A DNA stretch of 7,007 bases from an uncultured Ruminococcus sp. GTDB taxonomy: Bacteria > Bacillota > Clostridia > Oscillospirales > Ruminococcaceae. The translations under genes and the position numbers were made by a program. The stretch is taken from contig CABQIF010000110.1 of assembly GCA_902464115.1 (NCBI GenBank), forward strand, positions 1 to 7,007, given 5' to 3'. The notes under the pieces were generated by a model that saw nothing but the letters and a program-made list of their open reading frames with translations, made no database searches and was not told the origin of the DNA. Shown here in pieces: positions 6,459 to 7,007 of this stretch; positions within the stretch are counted from its first letter, which is position 1; every line of letters starts with the position of its first letter.

Positions 6459-6569
6459 TGTGTAGTCCTCCTAAAAAATTTGGTTTTTCCTCCGCCTTGC
6501 CGGATGACCGCAAAAACGACTTTTACATAGAAAAGCACCGAGTTTTTACAGGGCAGGCGTGTGGATTGC
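6459..6569 (-). promoter_or_regulatory. rpsB 5' leader of about 110 bases, possible ribosomal-protein leader
   Basis: The predicted untranslated leader is longer than translation needs. It contains a small G+C-rich hairpin (6512-6498, TGCGG/CCGGCA with one bulge and a four-base loop), an AAAAGCA/TGCTTTT pair near its start, and a purine run GGAGGAAAAACC (6493-6482) that resembles a ribosome binding site but has no start codon behind it. The true site AGGAGGA follows at 6472-6466. S2 autoregulates through the leader in some other bacteria; whether this leader does so is inference. I do not recognise a known Firmicutes S2-leader fold in it. Confidence 0.35.
6480..6493 (-). repeat. 14-base repeat, copy in the rpsB leader
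   Basis: Identical to the tsf initiation region at 5630-5617, but here no start codon follows. It lies 21 bases or so upstream of the rpsB start-proximal ribosome binding site. It could be chance purine richness or a shared binding site. Confidence 0.5.
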
Positions 6570-6575
6570 TTTTTT

Positions 6576-6604
6576 AGTATAACACACTCCCTCAAAAAAT
6601 GCAA
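6576..6604 (-). promoter_or_regulatory. Extended -10 promoter for rpsB-tsf
   Basis: The -10 box TATACT (6581-6576, 5/6) is preceded by TG one base upstream, making an extended -10 element. A weak -35 TTGCAT (6604-6599, 3/6) lies 17 bases further up. The predicted start near 6569 leaves a leader of about 110 bases before the rpsB ATG. The extended -10 makes up for the poor -35. It is the only good promoter candidate in the gap. Confidence 0.72.
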
Positions 6605-6617
6605 GCTTTTTGCATTT
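6594..6617 (-). terminator. Weak terminator-like hairpin between the YlmC/YmxH-family gene and rpsB
   Basis: AAATGCAA (6617-6610) and TTGCATTT (6604-6597) form a perfect 8-base-pair stem with a 5-base loop, and the T-run extends three bases beyond it (6596-6594). It starts 32 bases after the upstream stop codon. The stem has only two G-C pairs, so termination would be inefficient. Its right arm contains the putative -35 box of the rpsB promoter. Confidence 0.4.
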
Positions 6618-6648
6618 GTTGAAATCACGGTTTTTTTCATAAATTCAA

Positions 6649-6915
6649 TCATTTTTTTAGAATATCTGTACAATTTTCATGTGGAATGCAAACCAAAATC
6701 ACATCTTTCCCCACAAGTTGTACCCTTGTAAAAGGAATGGCAATGGTTTCTCTTGCTCCGAACCATCCAAAAAAGCGAGGTTTCCCATATAAAATCAATG
6801 CCTCTATTGTATGTGTCTGTGTATCTACCCGCACATCATCTACATATCCTAAGTTTTCTCCATCACAGACGTTGATGACATCTTTTTCTCGTAATTCTTC
6901 GATACAGCACAGCAT
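6649..6915 (-). CDS. YlmC/YmxH family PRC-barrel protein (sporulation-associated family)
   Basis: Small 88-aa protein of the PRC-barrel fold, with the pattern of the YlmC/YmxH family found in spore-forming Firmicutes. The exact biochemical role of the family is not established. The recognisable order is an ELREKDVINV start (residues 7-16), DGENLGYVDDVRVD (18-31), IEALILYG (37-44), a FFGWFGARE turn (48-56) and the closing strands IAIPFTRVQLVGKDVILV (58-75). There is no signal peptide or membrane segment. Cys residues at 3, 4, 17, 76 and 82 are more than expected for so small a protein, but form no clear metal site. The ATG at 6915 has AAAGGAG 6-7 bases upstream (6928-6922). It ends 190 bases before rpsB, with a weak hairpin and a promoter between them, so it is probably transcribed separately. 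YlmC and YmxH cannot be told apart here, so no symbol is given. Confidence 0.85.
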   Translation of the reverse strand: MLCCIEELREKDVINVCDGENLGYVDDVRVDTQTHTIEALILYGKPRFFGWFGARETIAIPFTRVQLVGKDVILVCIPHENCTDILKK

Positions 6916-7007
6916 TTTCTTCTCCTTTCATCAATATTTGTCGTTTCGATTTACATTTTTTAAATTAACTATTTTTCGCATGTTCTGCATTGTAAGCATA
7001 TTTTTGA
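6916..7007 (-). promoter_or_regulatory. Upstream region of the YlmC/YmxH-family gene, with a possible sigma-E-like -10
   Basis: These 92 bases are A/T-rich and hold the ribosome binding site of the gene at 6928-6922. No convincing sigma-A promoter is visible. CTTACAAT (6996-6989) matches the sporulation sigma-E -10 consensus CATACAAT at 7 of 8 positions. The matching -35 would lie beyond the right edge of the window, so the assignment cannot be tested here. Confidence 0.25.

Noticed and set aside
6449..6673. 74-codon minus-strand frame between the YlmC/YmxH-family gene and rpsB, a possible leader peptide or slippage product of the A7 run at the upstream stop
   Set aside because: It begins with TTG without a ribosome binding site, runs through the promoter and leader, and shows no recognisable protein features. 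The upstream family protein is complete at its own stop.
1..7007. A novel defence, mobile or secretion system in the window
   Set aside because: All nine coding regions belong to recognised conserved families in a well-known gene order. There is no transposase, integrase, nuclease, repeat array or unexplained gene-sized gap.

Overview
The window looks like a stretch of housekeeping chromosome from a low-to-moderate-GC Gram-positive bacterium of the class Clostridia. A Ruminococcus-like member of the Oscillospiraceae is my best guess, inferred from the gene set, the strong AGGAGG-type ribosome binding sites and the YlmC/YmxH sporulation-family gene; no marker in the window proves the genus. 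Every gene I can support lies on the minus strand, so the biological reading order runs from high to low coordinates. No mobile element, CRISPR array, tRNA or rRNA is visible, and no region of more than about 200 bases lacks a gene.

Layout in the direction of transcription: (1) 6915-6649, a small PRC-barrel protein of the YlmC/YmxH family. (2) A 190-base gap with a weak hairpin, a good extended -10 promoter and a leader of about 110 bases. (3) rpsB (ribosomal protein S2), a 94-base gap with a terminator-like hairpin, then tsf (elongation factor Ts), closed by a strong intrinsic terminator. (4) A near-consensus promoter, then pyrH (UMP kinase), frr (ribosome recycling factor), uppS (undecaprenyl diphosphate synthase), cdsA (CDP-diglyceride synthase), dxr (DXP reductoisomerase) and the first 110 codons of an RseP-type site-2 protease that runs off the left edge.

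This is the widely conserved Firmicutes order rpsB-tsf-pyrH-frr-uppS-cdsA-dxr-rseP. It groups translation (S2, EF-Ts, RRF), pyrimidine nucleotide supply (UMP kinase) and envelope synthesis. Dxr feeds isoprenoid precursors to UppS, UppS makes the lipid carrier for peptidoglycan, CdsA makes the CDP-activated phospholipid precursor, and RseP-type proteases act in the membrane. The sequence divides the cluster into at least two transcription units: rpsB-tsf, and pyrH through rseP.

The proteins are ordinary for their families, with the key motifs intact. I found no undescribed multi-gene system. The points worth a second look are in the non-coding DNA: the terminator/promoter junction between tsf and pyrH, a possible attenuator between rpsB and tsf, a hairpin between cdsA and dxr, a 13/14 motif shared by the 3' flanks of tsf and cdsA next to hairpins, an exact 14-base match between the rpsB leader and the tsf start region, and a cdsA start that should be moved from a TTG to an ATG whose Shine-Dalgarno is made by the terminal Gly-Gly codons of uppS.
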